Below the pieces are notes generated by a model that was not told the origin of the DNA, searched no databases, and saw only the letters and a list, made by a program, of their open reading frames with translations. Position numbers and translations under genes: made by a program. From Myxococcales bacterium (GTDB taxonomy: Bacteria; Myxococcota; Myxococcia; Myxococcales; Myxococcaceae), in the NCBI GenBank assembly GCA_016191815.1, contig JACPVI010000046.1, forward strand, positions 1 through 64,000: a stretch of 64,000 nucleotides of DNA, given 5' to 3'. Shown here in pieces: positions 8,538-17,993 of the stretch (the stretch's first letter is position 1; each line of letters begins with the position of its first letter).

Positions 8538-9674
8538 ATGTCCAGCTTCTTCACCGAGGAACACGAAGCTTTCCGCAAGACCGTCCGCGCCTTCGTCGAG
8601 AAGGAGCTGGCCCCCCACGCCCTGGAGTGGGACCGGGCGGGCATCTTCCCCCGCGAGGTGTTCAACAAGTGCGGCGAGCTGGGCTTCTTCGGCATCAACC
8701 ATGATCCCAAGCACGGCGGCTCGGGCCTGGACTACTGGTACGTCACCGCCTTCGCCGAGGAGTTGGTCCGCTCGCGGAACGCCGGAGTCAACATGGCGCT
8801 GCTCGTGCAGAGCCAGATGGCGACGCCGATCATCAACGAGATCGGCACCGACGAGCAGAAGCGGGAGTTCCTCGCCCCGGCGCTCTCAGGCGAGAAGATC
8901 GCCGCGCTCGGGGTGAGCGAGCCGGGCTGCGGCTCCGACGTGGCGGGCCTGCGGACCACCGCCCGCCGGCTGGGGGACGACTACGTCATCAACGGCTCGA
9001 AGATGTGGATCACCAACGGCACCCGGGCCGACTTCCTCACCTTGGCGGTGCGCACCGGCGAGGCGGGCTACGGCGGCATCTCGCTGCTCACCTTTCCGAC
9101 CGACGTGAAGGGCTTCTCGGTCTCGAAGAAGCTGGACAAGATCGGAAACCTCTCCTCGGACACGGCGATCCTCTACTTCGAGGACTGCAAGGTGCCGGTG
9201 CGGTACCTCCTGGGCGAGGAGAACGCGGGCTTCTACCACGTGATGACCAACTTCCAGGGCGAGCGGCTGGTGGCGGCGATCATCGCCGTGGCGGGGATGG
9301 AGCAGATGGTGCAGGAGGCGATCCGGTATGGGAAGGAGCGCGAGGCCTTCGGCCGGCCGATCATCGGCTTCCAGGTCTGGCGCCACAAGTTCGTGGAGCA
9401 CCTGGCCTCCATCGAAGCCGCGCGCCGGCTCACCTACTGGGCGGTGGAGCTGTTCGACAAGAAGGAGGCGGCGGTGAAGGAGATCTCCATGGCCAAGCTG
9501 TTCGCCGGAGACCTGGCACAGAAGGTGGCCTACGACTGCCAGCAGTTCCACGGCGGGATGGGCTACATCGAGGAGACCGACATCGCCCGCGCCTGGAGGG
9601 ACATCAGGCTCATCACCATCGGCGGCGGCACCTCCGAGGTGATGAAGGAGATCATCTCCAAGATGCTCTTCTGA
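8538..9674 (+). CDS. Acyl-CoA dehydrogenase
   Basis: This 378-residue FAD enzyme should oxidise acyl-CoA to trans-2-enoyl-CoA, the first step of beta-oxidation or branched-chain acyl-CoA breakdown, and pass electrons to ETF. The full three-domain family length is present: N-terminal helical domain ([20 protein letters not shown]), beta domain with the substrate/FAD segment ([16 protein letters not shown] and [11 protein letters not shown]), and C-terminal helical domain with [20 protein letters not shown]. The start is chosen for the GGAGG eight bases upstream. It is a single gene, with a palindrome overlapping its leader that suggests repression relieved by an acyl-CoA ligand. Chain-length specificity cannot be read from sequence. 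The 2-oxoacid dehydrogenase operon at 37-44 kb would supply branched acyl-CoAs if both act in the same pathway (inference). Confidence 0.95.
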   Translation: MSSFFTEEHEAFRKTVRAFVEKELAPHALEWDRAGIFPREVFNKCGELGFFGINHDPKHGGSGLDYWYVTAFAEELVRSRNAGVNMALLVQSQMATPIINEIGTDEQKREFLAPALSGEKIAALGVSEPGCGSDVAGLRTTARRLGDDYVINGSKMWITNGTRADFLTLAVRTGEAGYGGISLLTFPTDVKGFSVSKKLDKIGNLSSDTAILYFEDCKVPVRYLLGEENAGFYHVMTNFQGERLVAAIIAVAGMEQMVQEAIRYGKEREAFGRPIIGFQVWRHKFVEHLASIEAARRLTYWAVELFDKKEAAVKEISMAKLFAGDLAQKVAYDCQQFHGGMGYIEETDIARAWRDIRLITIGGGTSEVMKEIISKMLF

Positions 9675-9734
9675 CCGGGCCTAACCTCAGTGGCGCCGCT
9701 CGAGCGCCGCGAGGCGGTCTTCGTGTTCCCCGAG

Positions 9735-9923
9735 CTAGGCCTCTATCCTTCCCAGCGTGTCGACCAGAGCGTCGAGAGTTCCCAGCACCTTTCCCAGCGT
9801 CTTCGTCGATGCCTCGGCGTGCTTCTTGAGGTCGCGCACATCTTCGATGAGCGTCAGGAGAAGGTCTTTCCCACTCGATCCGTTGCCGTTGCTCCGCCGA
9901 GCCATCACCTCGGACGTTACCAC
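9735..9923 (-). CDS. Short coiled-coil protein, possibly truncated by an amber codon
   Basis: Reading from a GTG at 9923 gives 62 residues; an internal ATG gives MARRSNGNGSSGKDLLLTLI. The chain is mostly amphipathic helix (EDVRDLKKHAEASTKTLGKV...LDALVDTLGRIEA), like small phasin-like or coiled-coil proteins. After the TAG the same frame continues for 15 more codons (LGEHEDRLAALERRH) to a TGA at 9687-9689, and that stretch extends the same heptad-like pattern. This suggests a once longer 78-codon gene. It lies just downstream of the 1380-residue protein gene on the same strand (27-bp gap). Function unknown. Confidence 0.5.
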   Translation of the reverse strand: MVTSEVMARRSNGNGSSGKDLLLTLIEDVRDLKKHAEASTKTLGKVLGTLDALVDTLGRIEA

Positions 9924-9950
9924 GCCGTGGGGAGGCCATTTCTCCCGGCA

Positions 9951-12900
9951 TCAAGCCGCGGCGGAAGGCGGCTGCGCCGCGGGAGGCTGGGCGCTGGCTG
10001 GAGGAGCAGGCGGAGTCTTCGGAGGCTTCGGGGAGCGCCGCCAGGCACCCGTCTCGGTGAAGGCTCCCCACCCCCAGCGCAGCCAGCCGATCAGCGAGAC
10101 CGCGAGCCACAGCGCCCAGCCGAGCATGGCGAGCCGGTAGGCGAGCATCGGCGCGGAGATCACCGCCGGCTGCGGGAGGACCGGGCCGCTTCGATCCTGG
10201 AACCACCTGAGCAGGTTGGCAGTCGAGGCGTTTCCGGAGATCTGCATGTCCGGGCTTCCGAGGAGCCCGTCATGGATCGCCCCGAAGAGCGTCGTCAGGG
10301 CACCGGCGGTGAGCAGGACGATGAAGAGCTGGAGGAGGTTGAAGGTGAACACTCCCTCCGTCCGGCGCCCCTTTCTCCAGCCCAGCACCAACAGCCACCC
10401 CGCCACCAGCCCGGCGGCCCACACCGGGACCTGGGTCAGCCCCAACCCGAGCAATACCCAGTGCCGCAGCTTGAGCGGAGTGAGGCCCAGCCGCCCGAGA
10501 CCGAAGGCGGCCAGGAGCAGCACCACCAGGTAGCTCCAGAACAACACCGCCGGGCCCATCCGGGGGCCGAAGGTGAACAGGGTCCAGCGACCCTCGACGA
10601 CGGAGAGCTGCACCTCGACGTTGACGCTGGGGGTGCCGAGGTCGACCCCAGGCGAGACGAAGCGCGTGGAAATGCCGCGGCTCTCGCGCCAGGTGAGCTG
10701 CACCTCCTGGCTTCCGGGCACCACCGGGAGCGTCACCTTCCGGTCCTCCTGGCGGATCGGCTGCGATTGCCCGTTGATGGTTGCGCTCTGCAGCTCCGCC
10801 CCGGCAGGCAGGGTGAGGGTGTGCTGGGTCCCCCGGCTCGCCCGCACCGAGAGCCGCAGCGTGGAGTCGGTGCTCCGAAGCCCCGGCGCCACGTGCAGCA
10901 CCGCCTTGTCGATGGTCAGCGTCTGGCCGGCGATTCCTTCGGGCCGGCTGACGTCGATCGCCACGCGCTCGCCGGGCCAAGGCCGCCACTCGCGGATCCG
11001 GTCCCCCTGCTGATCGCCTCGGTGGATGACCGGGATGCCGGAGACCCCCACGTGCCAGACCGGGCCTGCGTCCAGGCGCCACAGCTCCACCCAGGGCAGT
11101 CCCTTGGGCGCGACGAGCTCGAGCTTCGGCCGCTCCGAGAGCACCGAGTGCCAAGACACCTCGGTGTCCTTCGGGGCCATGTTGAGCACCGCCTTGCCCT
11201 TCTCCACCCTCACGTCCGCGGTGGTGACCGACTCCCCGGGGAGAAGCGGAATCTCCAGCATCACCGCCGGCCCCGGAGGCGTCAGGCGCACCACCCGCGT
11301 CTCCACCTCCCAGGTGAGTCCGAGCGTCAGCTCGCGCTCCACCCGGACGAAGGGCGGCAGGGCCTCGGGCTGCAGATTGGCCTCTGCCGAGCTTCCCCTG
11401 GCCACTCGGGTGAGCTGCAGGTTGTCGTCGGCCAGGCCGTCCTCGTGGATGCCGTCGATCCGCCAGCCCTCGGCCTTGGCCTCCACCCGGTGCGGCGGCA
11501 GCGGCAAAGAGAGCTGCAGGGTCTCCCTTCCGGCCAGCGGCCCCTCGAGGAGCACCTGGTGGCTGCCCGCCGAAACCTGGATCCACAGCTCCCCGTCGGC
11601 GGCGCGGAAGAGCCCGTCGGCGTTCGCTCCGTCGAGGAGCACCTGCGAGGGCACCCACTGCTCGCTGCCCAACGGCAGCGGCACGGCGGTCTCGGCGGCG
11701 GCGCTCACCTCCACCCGGACCCGGAGGGTCTCCCCGGAGACCTCGATCATCAGCCGCGAGCTGGAGGCGCAGCTCGGGAAGCACTCCGGCTTCTTTAGGA
11801 GCCGCGCCTTCAGCTCCTGCAACATCTCGGGGCTGGGGAGCTCGCCCGCGCTCGCCGGCCCGCCGGTGACGAGCGCCAGCAGCAGCGCCACCGCGCTCGC
11901 TCCCGCCGCGCCGAATCGGACGCGGTCGAAGAGCTTCCTCGCCACGCCTCCCGCGCCGCCGGCGAGGCCAAGCACCAGCGCCGCGAGCAGCGCGACCCTT
12001 GCGAACGCGAGGAGGAGGTTCGCCCACGGCGGGATCAGCCACAAGGATAGGGTCTGATCCTTCTGGACCGGTCCGCTCCAGGTCAGGTCGATGGGGGTCC
12101 AGTTCCAGTGCGGGAGCCCCGGGCCGGTCTGCACCGCCGCCCGGGCGTCGTAGGAGCTGACGTTGTCCAGCTTCCCGGCGCGGCTCTTCGCGCGCCAGGT
12201 GTTGCTCGAGGTCTCCACGTCCTTGAAGTAGCCCTCTTGGACCTGCAGCGAGCCGGAGATCCCGAGGTCCAGCCCGCCGATCGCGTTCGATTGCAGCTCG
12301 CCCTTTTGGGCCATCGGTCGCGCCGGCGGTGCGAAGTGGCCGACCAGGCCGGTATCGTCGGCGCTCATGCTCGCGTCCTCGCGCTCCAGCGAGGGGTGCA
12401 GGCCGCGGCGGATCTGCTCCTTGGCGAAGGGCAGCGCCAGCATCACCATCACCGTCCACGCCGCGACCCGGTAGAGGCGGAAGAAGCCCTTGGCTCTACC
12501 CTCCGGCAGCGCGCGGACCAGCGCCTCGCCGGCGAGGACGAAGAGCCAGACCCACTGCGGGGCCCCTTCCTCCTTCAGCGTTAGCCCAACCGCAACCAGC
12601 GCTAGCAGCGCGAAGAAGAGGCCCCTCAGCCTTCCGATTGCCACGCAGACGATGAACAGGAGGAAGAGATCGAGCAGCGACCACTCGGCGAGCCAGGTGC
12701 CGGGGACCTTGTCCGCGCCGGAGGCGTGGAAAAGCCGCCACCCCGGAGGCAGGTGCAAGGTCGCCCCGACTTGCTGGAAGTCGTGATCCCATCCCACCGC
12801 GGGCATTGCCCCCGTCCTGGGCACGCGGCTGTCGGCCACCACTTGCACTGCGCCTTGGCGGATCTCCACTCCCGAGAGCGCGTCCGTCTTCCCGAGGCCT

Positions 12901-14093
12901 GACAGCCGGGTGATGAACTGATCGGCGCTGCCCACCGCCACGTGGCCCAGCTCGGTGGGCTTTCGCATCTCCAGCCGCCAGCTTCGGGTGAGCGAGCCAG
13001 AGATCTGATCCTGGACGGTGAAGCCCTGGCCGTCGAAGTCGAGCCAGAGGCTGCGGTGCACGGAGAGGGCGTCCGGGGCGGGATCCGAGTCGCCTCTCCT
13101 GCGCTCGGCGATCTTGAGCGTGTCGCCCTGCCGCATCCGGTGCGCGGGCAGCCGCTTCCAGTCATCGAGCAGGGTCGTCTGCTGAGGATCGAGCGGGGTG
13201 GCGCCCTCCACCATCACCACCCGGAGGTGCGGCCGGGCGTCGAAGACCCACACCTCCTCCTCGGGCCAGGCTCCGACCGCCGCCGGGAGGGAGAGGCTGG
13301 CAAGCGGCGCCTCGTGGCGCGACACCAGCATCAGGTCCCACTTTCCGGGGCGGGCCTGGACACGCAGCCGGCCGTCGGGCTCGAGGCGCGCCGGGAGTGG
13401 GCTGGTGAGTGAGAGCGGCACGAAGCCGGGCAAGAGCGCCTTGCCGAGCAGCACCTCTCGGTTCTTTCCGGACACGCTGAGCTGCACCCGGGTGGTGAGG
13501 AGGATCGGCACCTCGTCCTCGATCCGCCGCTGCACCCGGAGGTCGAGCTGCTCGGGCTCCGAGGCCGCCATGCCTCCGTGGAGCCAGAGTTGCCCGGCCG
13601 CGTCCCGGTTGGGGAAGGGGATTGCCTTCCCGCTCACGCTCAGGGAGAGCAGCCCGGTCTCCGCCGGCACCTGGAGCGATTCGGGCAGCTCGTCCCACGC
13701 GAACGAGCCGGTGACGCCGTGGGCCCCCGGAGCGAGGTACACCCGCGGCCCTCCCTCGCGGTCGATGATCGGCGCTGACCGGCCATCCACCTGCACGTCC
13801 AGCGGCCAGCGCTTGGCATCCCCCGGAAGCGGGACCCAGGCCGAGGCGAACACCTTCCAGGACTGGGCGAAGCGGCCCGCCTTCCCGTCCAGCGTGAGCG
13901 CGAGGCGCGAGGGCCACACGCACCGGCTCTCTTCGTCGGAGCCCTGGAGGAACGGGCAGGCCTGCTGCTCCTGCCCATGGAGCACCCACTCGCGCCAGGG
14001 GCGCAAGGGCTCGGGCGTGGACTCCGGGCGGGCGGGGCCACCCACCGCCACCCCCGCCAAAAGCAGGCTGATACAGGCTGTGACGATTCTCAT
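9951..14093 (-). CDS. Large envelope membrane protein of unknown function with internal duplication
   Basis: The product is 1380 residues. The signal peptide ends near GVAVGG and is followed by a beta-rich periplasmic region of about 450 residues. Next comes a membrane segment cluster around residues 465-560 (LLDLFLLFIVCVAIGRL and following helices), a second periplasmic beta-rich region, and a final membrane cluster (VLFWSYLVVLLLAAFGLGRL and following). The tail is Pro/Ala-rich. The two periplasmic halves look related: each has a PRVYLAPGAHGV- or ELWIQVSAGSHQV-like strand pair, then a long beta region, then membrane helices, which suggests an ancient internal duplication. The related pattern LPPGWRLFHASGADKVPGTW occurs in large uncharacterised proteins of other proteobacteria (from memory). 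No catalytic motif is seen. RBS GGGAGGGG precedes the ATG. Confidence 0.85.
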   Translation of the reverse strand: MRIVTACISLLLAGVAVGGPARPESTPEPLRPWREWVLHGQEQQACPFLQGSDEESRCVWPSRLALTLDGKAGRFAQSWKVFASAWVPLPGDAKRWPLDVQVDGRSAPIIDREGGPRVYLAPGAHGVTGSFAWDELPESLQVPAETGLLSLSVSGKAIPFPNRDAAGQLWLHGGMAASEPEQLDLRVQRRIEDEVPILLTTRVQLSVSGKNREVLLGKALLPGFVPLSLTSPLPARLEPDGRLRVQARPGKWDLMLVSRHEAPLASLSLPAAVGAWPEEEVWVFDARPHLRVVMVEGATPLDPQQTTLLDDWKRLPAHRMRQGDTLKIAERRRGDSDPAPDALSVHRSLWLDFDGQGFTVQDQISGSLTRSWRLEMRKPTELGHVAVGSADQFITRLSGLGKTDALSGVEIRQGAVQVVADSRVPRTGAMPAVGWDHDFQQVGATLHLPPGWRLFHASGADKVPGTWLAEWSLLDLFLLFIVCVAIGRLRGLFFALLALVAVGLTLKEEGAPQWVWLFVLAGEALVRALPEGRAKGFFRLYRVAAWTVMVMLALPFAKEQIRRGLHPSLEREDASMSADDTGLVGHFAPPARPMAQKGELQSNAIGGLDLGISGSLQVQEGYFKDVETSSNTWRAKSRAGKLDNVSSYDARAAVQTGPGLPHWNWTPIDLTWSGPVQKDQTLSLWLIPPWANLLLAFARVALLAALVLGLAGGAGGVARKLFDRVRFGAAGASAVALLLALVTGGPASAGELPSPEMLQELKARLLKKPECFPSCASSSRLMIEVSGETLRVRVEVSAAAETAVPLPLGSEQWVPSQVLLDGANADGLFRAADGELWIQVSAGSHQVLLEGPLAGRETLQLSLPLPPHRVEAKAEGWRIDGIHEDGLADDNLQLTRVARGSSAEANLQPEALPPFVRVERELTLGLTWEVETRVVRLTPPGPAVMLEIPLLPGESVTTADVRVEKGKAVLNMAPKDTEVSWHSVLSERPKLELVAPKGLPWVELWRLDAGPVWHVGVSGIPVIHRGDQQGDRIREWRPWPGERVAIDVSRPEGIAGQTLTIDKAVLHVAPGLRSTDSTLRLSVRASRGTQHTLTLPAGAELQSATINGQSQPIRQEDRKVTLPVVPGSQEVQLTWRESRGISTRFVSPGVDLGTPSVNVEVQLSVVEGRWTLFTFGPRMGPAVLFWSYLVVLLLAAFGLGRLGLTPLKLRHWVLLGLGLTQVPVWAAGLVAGWLLVLGWRKGRRTEGVFTFNLLQLFIVLLTAGALTTLFGAIHDGLLGSPDMQISGNASTANLLRWFQDRSGPVLPQPAVISAPMLAYRLAMLGWALWLAVSLIGWLRWGWGAFTETGAWRRSPKPPKTPPAPPASAQPPAAQPPSAAA

Positions 14094-14159
14094 CGGCCCC
14101 TCCCTACGCTCGAGCGGTCCTCGGTGTTCCCGTGAGTCGAACGACGCGGCCTTCTGGGC

Positions 14160-15068
<909 letters not shown>

Positions 15069-15161
15069 GCCGCGCCCAGTGTAGCGGAGAAAGGCCGCGT
15101 CGCGGAGGTCAGCTGGCCCTCTTGCGCGCCGAGGCCGGCCGCCCGTACCGTGCTCGGCTCG

Positions 15162-16766
15162 ATGGAACTTCGGGCCTCGCTGGCGGTCCTGCTGGCCGCG
15201 ACCGCCGCCAGAGCGGACTACATGGACCATTTCGTGGTGCGCGAGGACGTCGGGCTGCACAAGGCGCCCTATTTGGGAGACGCCGAGCTGTTGCTCATCC
15301 CGGTCGAGGTGGCCGGGCATCCCCCGCTCGACATGCCGGCGATCCGCGACTTTTTCTCGGAAGGCGCCCCGGGAGGGTTCGTGCAGTACTTCCGCACCGC
15401 CTCGCTGGGCCGCTACTCGCCGAAGGTGACGATCGCCCCGGCGGTGCAGTTCGACAGCTGCCCATTGCCTCTGCAGAGCTTCCCGGACTGCGCCGTCCGC
15501 CGCGGCGACCTCGCGGCCTTCTCCGCCGGGATGGACATGATCCGCCAGGTGGTCCGGTCGCTCGAGCTTTCGGGCTTCGACTTCTCGCGCTTGGACGTGA
15601 ACGGCAGGCGGGGCGGGCCCGACCGCTTCGCCGATGGGGTGATGATCCTCTCCAACACGCCGTTCGGCGGCATCGCCTTTCCCTTCGCCTACTACAACCG
15701 CGGCGACAACCTGGCCGGTGGGGAGGGCGGGCCGCTCGTGGTCGACGGAGTGAAGATCTCCCACGTGGCCATCTCCGGGCGGGGAGACGTGTACGTGATG
15801 GTGCACGAGTTCGGGCACCTCATCGGGCTCACCGACCTCTACGACGAGTCGCGGAAGTACGAGGGGCTGCACTTCTCGGTGATGGGAGCCTGGGGCTATG
15901 GCCCAAAGATTCCCCTGCCGGACGCGGAGACCAGGTTTCGGCTGAGGTGGGCGAACGTCCATCAGGTTTCGGGCAGCGAGCGAGTGGCGATCCCGCCGGT
16001 GGAGTCGAGCGGCGTCGTCTGGCGGCTCGGCACCGGGGATGAGTATTTCCTCATCGAGAACCGCGGACCGGGCGGCCTCTTCGATCAGGACCTCACCTGC
16101 CGTGGGCTGGCGGTGTACCACGTCGATCGGCGAGTGAAGCTCAACGGCGAGGAGGGCCGCTTCCAGGACCGAGTGCTCGACTGCGTGAATTGCGACCCCT
16201 GGCATCCGTACATCCGCATCGTTCAAGCCGACGGCAAGTTCGACTTGCAGAAGGGCGGGTGGCCCGAGTGCGAGGAGGATCTCTTCCGAGAAGGCGACCA
16301 GCTATTGCCGGACAGCTCGGGCGCGCCGCTCTCCGAGTCCCACCAGGTGCAGTCCACCAACTGGTACTCGGGGGAGGGCAGCCTCTTCGCGCTGCGGGAC
16401 GTGCACCTGCGCCGGGATGGCTCTGTGGAGGTGAGCTTCCAGGGCCCCGCGGTCGATCAGTGCGGCGATCCTTTGTGTGCCGAGGGGCCGGGCTGCCAGC
16501 CGGTGACTTGCAAGGCCCGCGGGTGCCAGTCAGGGCCGGGGGAGGTGGCGCTCCTTGCCGCCGCCGCGACCGCGCTCGCCGCGCGTCGCCGTCAGCGCTT
16601 CTTGAAGAGCGCCTCCGCCGCGTCCAAGAGGGCGCGATGCTGCTGTTGCGCGCCAGCTCCGCCCTCGCCAATCTGGAAGAACTCGCAGAAGTTCGCGGCT
16701 TCCTTGTCGGTGGGCACCTCGGCGAACGGCTCCCTACATTCCTTCGCGGCGGAGAGGTCGAAGTGA
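15162..16766 (+). CDS. M6-like (immune inhibitor A family) secreted metalloprotease with MYXO-CTERM-like tail
   Basis: The frame gives 534 residues. Residues 1-19 are a signal peptide (LLAATAARA). The catalytic zinc motif is HEFGHLIGLTDLYD from H215, typical of M6 family endopeptidases, and upstream strands such as FVQYFRTASLGRYSPKV also fit. Residues 454-477 (GCQSGPGEVALLAAAATALA then ARRR) look like a MYXO-CTERM tail, predicting surface sorting. Oddly the frame does not stop after the Arg cluster: it runs on 57 residues to a TGA at 16764, through DNA that antisense-encodes the zinc-ribbon gene. That extension is Ala/Arg/Cys-rich noise-like sequence and would be lost if the tail is processed. 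The gene is divergent from the FHA-GGDEF gene, with a 93-bp shared upstream region. Substrate unknown. Confidence 0.88.
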   Translation: MELRASLAVLLAATAARADYMDHFVVREDVGLHKAPYLGDAELLLIPVEVAGHPPLDMPAIRDFFSEGAPGGFVQYFRTASLGRYSPKVTIAPAVQFDSCPLPLQSFPDCAVRRGDLAAFSAGMDMIRQVVRSLELSGFDFSRLDVNGRRGGPDRFADGVMILSNTPFGGIAFPFAYYNRGDNLAGGEGGPLVVDGVKISHVAISGRGDVYVMVHEFGHLIGLTDLYDESRKYEGLHFSVMGAWGYGPKIPLPDAETRFRLRWANVHQVSGSERVAIPPVESSGVVWRLGTGDEYFLIENRGPGGLFDQDLTCRGLAVYHVDRRVKLNGEEGRFQDRVLDCVNCDPWHPYIRIVQADGKFDLQKGGWPECEEDLFREGDQLLPDSSGAPLSESHQVQSTNWYSGEGSLFALRDVHLRRDGSVEVSFQGPAVDQCGDPLCAEGPGCQPVTCKARGCQSGPGEVALLAAAATALAARRRQRFLKSASAASKRARCCCCAPAPPSPIWKNSQKFAASLSVGTSANGSLHSFAAERSK

Positions 16767-16879
16767 CGGCAGTGCACACAGGCGCGAAGCTCGGCCCCGC
16801 AGGCAGGACAGGTATCGCGCCGGCCAACCTGGTTGCCTGCGATGTCCAGCTTGGTTCCACACTTGCCGCACCCGGCCAT
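16592..16879 (-). CDS. Small zinc-ribbon protein, function unknown
   Basis: This 95-residue protein has seven cysteines in zinc-ribbon-like pairs (CGKCGTKL; CPACGAEL; CVHCRHF) and one in AKEC. The segment FEVPTDKEAANFCEFF-like (here FAEVPTDKEAANFCEFF) is characteristic of short zinc-binding proteins common in Deltaproteobacteria-type genomes (from memory). The C-terminal helix is basic (ALLDAAEALFKKR). It overlaps tail-to-tail by 175 bp with the C-terminal extension of the metalloprotease frame. The Cys pairing and codon usage say that this strand is the one under selection. A metal-binding or nucleic-acid role is inferred only. Confidence 0.8.
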   Translation of the reverse strand: MAGCGKCGTKLDIAGNQVGRRDTCPACGAELRACVHCRHFDLSAAKECREPFAEVPTDKEAANFCEFFQIGEGGAGAQQQHRALLDAAEALFKKR

Positions 16880-16941
16880 GGCGCTCGAAGGTATAACTCC
16901 GTGCGCGGCGCAACGGCGCCGAAAAAGGGAGCGTCCCCTCG

Positions 16942-17589
16942 ATGAACCGCTTGCTCGTGATCGCCTCCTTCCTCCTCGCCGGACCAGCCGTCGCCGACCC
17001 CATCGAGCTCACGCTGGAAGAGTTCAAGATGTACCGGCACTACCTCAAGGCGATGGGGGACCCACGGGTGCAGAAGATCAAGCCGGAGGGCCGCATGGGG
17101 GCGATCGCCAAGGACGCCGGCTTCAAGCTGAGGGATCTCCAGCGTGCGGTGGCCAGGGGCGAGGCGGCGGGCGACGTGAAGGCGGCGTGCGAATCGAACC
17201 TGCGCCAGGCCCTGGAGAAGACGGACCTCAAGGGCCGGATCTCGAAGATCGAGGTGGACGCCGGTGAGCCGCACGCGGTCGCCTACGTGCAATGGCTGAA
17301 CGAGAACCTCGCTCAGCTCGAGGAGGAGGCCTCGGTGATCGCCGCCACCGCGCAGCCGGCCTGCCCGGTGGCCTCCACGCTGCAAGTCTGGGCGCAGGAC
17401 AAGGCGCGTCCGAGCGTGAGGGTCTTCCAGGGGCTGATCGCGGCGAGCGCGGCGGCCAAGATCAAGCCTGAGCGCGCCAAGGACTTCGCCGACACCCGGT
17501 ACATCCGCCTGTTCGAGAAGGTGAAGAGCGCCGCCGCGGGAGACGACTTCACCCCGGAGACCTCGGGGGGCGAGAAGGCCTCTCGCTAG
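16942..17589 (+). CDS. Exported protein of unknown function
   Basis: The product is 215 residues with a clear signal peptide (MNRLLVIASFLLAGPAVA, cleavage before DP). The mature part is helical and charged (LTLEEFKMYRHYLKAMGD, LRDLQRAVARGEAAGDVKAA). It has two cysteines about 70 residues after the first helix and a second before LQVWAQDK. It looks like a periplasmic helical protein. The RBS GGGAGCG lies ahead of the ATG. It is divergent from the zinc-ribbon gene, with a TATAAC-like element between them near 16892. Its TAG overlaps the TAG of the next, convergent gene by two bases. No family recognised. Confidence 0.8.
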   Translation: MNRLLVIASFLLAGPAVADPIELTLEEFKMYRHYLKAMGDPRVQKIKPEGRMGAIAKDAGFKLRDLQRAVARGEAAGDVKAACESNLRQALEKTDLKGRISKIEVDAGEPHAVAYVQWLNENLAQLEEEASVIAATAQPACPVASTLQVWAQDKARPSVRVFQGLIAASAAAKIKPERAKDFADTRYIRLFEKVKSAAAGDDFTPETSGGEKASR

Positions 17590-17951
17590 TTTCGGCCGGC
17601 CTGCTCGAGGGCCGCGTCCGCTTCGGCCACCTCGCGGCGCACCCGGGCGATCAGGCGGAGCAGGTAGCTCGCGAAGGCCGACAGCACCGTCGCCAAGATG
17701 CAGATCAGCTCGAGCCGCTTCCAGTGGTGCGAGCGCTCGAGCACCGCCCGCCTTTGCTCGAAGGCGGCAAGCTCGCTCTCCGCGCTGGCCCCGTCCAAAG
17801 TGGCGGCGTATTCGCGGGCGGCCGCGTTGCCGCGAGCCATGTGCCACTCGCCTTCGGAGCGAAGCTGGGAGCCCCGCAGGTGGCAGAAGACCGCTCCCCC
17901 CGCGAGGAGGACGGTGGCGACCACGCCGACAGCCACGCTGCGCGAGCGCAT
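17586..17951 (-). CDS. Two-helix membrane protein with periplasmic coiled coil
   Basis: The product is 121 residues. An N-terminal membrane helix (VAVGVVATVLLAGGAVFCHL) is followed by a 50-residue charged helix (EYAATLDGASAESELAAFEQ, RRAVLERS). A second membrane helix comes next (LICILATVLSAFASYLL), and a basic-to-acidic helix ends the chain. The topology puts the coiled-coil loop in the periplasm and both ends in the cytoplasm. It is convergent with the exported protein (stops overlap) and divergent from the RlmE-type methyltransferase. No family recognised. Confidence 0.75.
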   Translation of the reverse strand: MRSRSVAVGVVATVLLAGGAVFCHLRGSQLRSEGEWHMARGNAAAREYAATLDGASAESELAAFEQRRAVLERSHHWKRLELICILATVLSAFASYLLRLIARVRREVAEADAALEQAGRN

Positions 17952-17993
17952 CTGACCTCCGCTCCTCCGCTCGCTTCTTCGAGGCGGAGGAGG

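Noticed and set aside
15162-16766. The 534-residue frame taken entirely as functional protein
   Set aside because: The last 57 residues have no protein-like pattern and oppose a convincing zinc-ribbon gene, so only the part to the Arg cluster is treated as meaningful.
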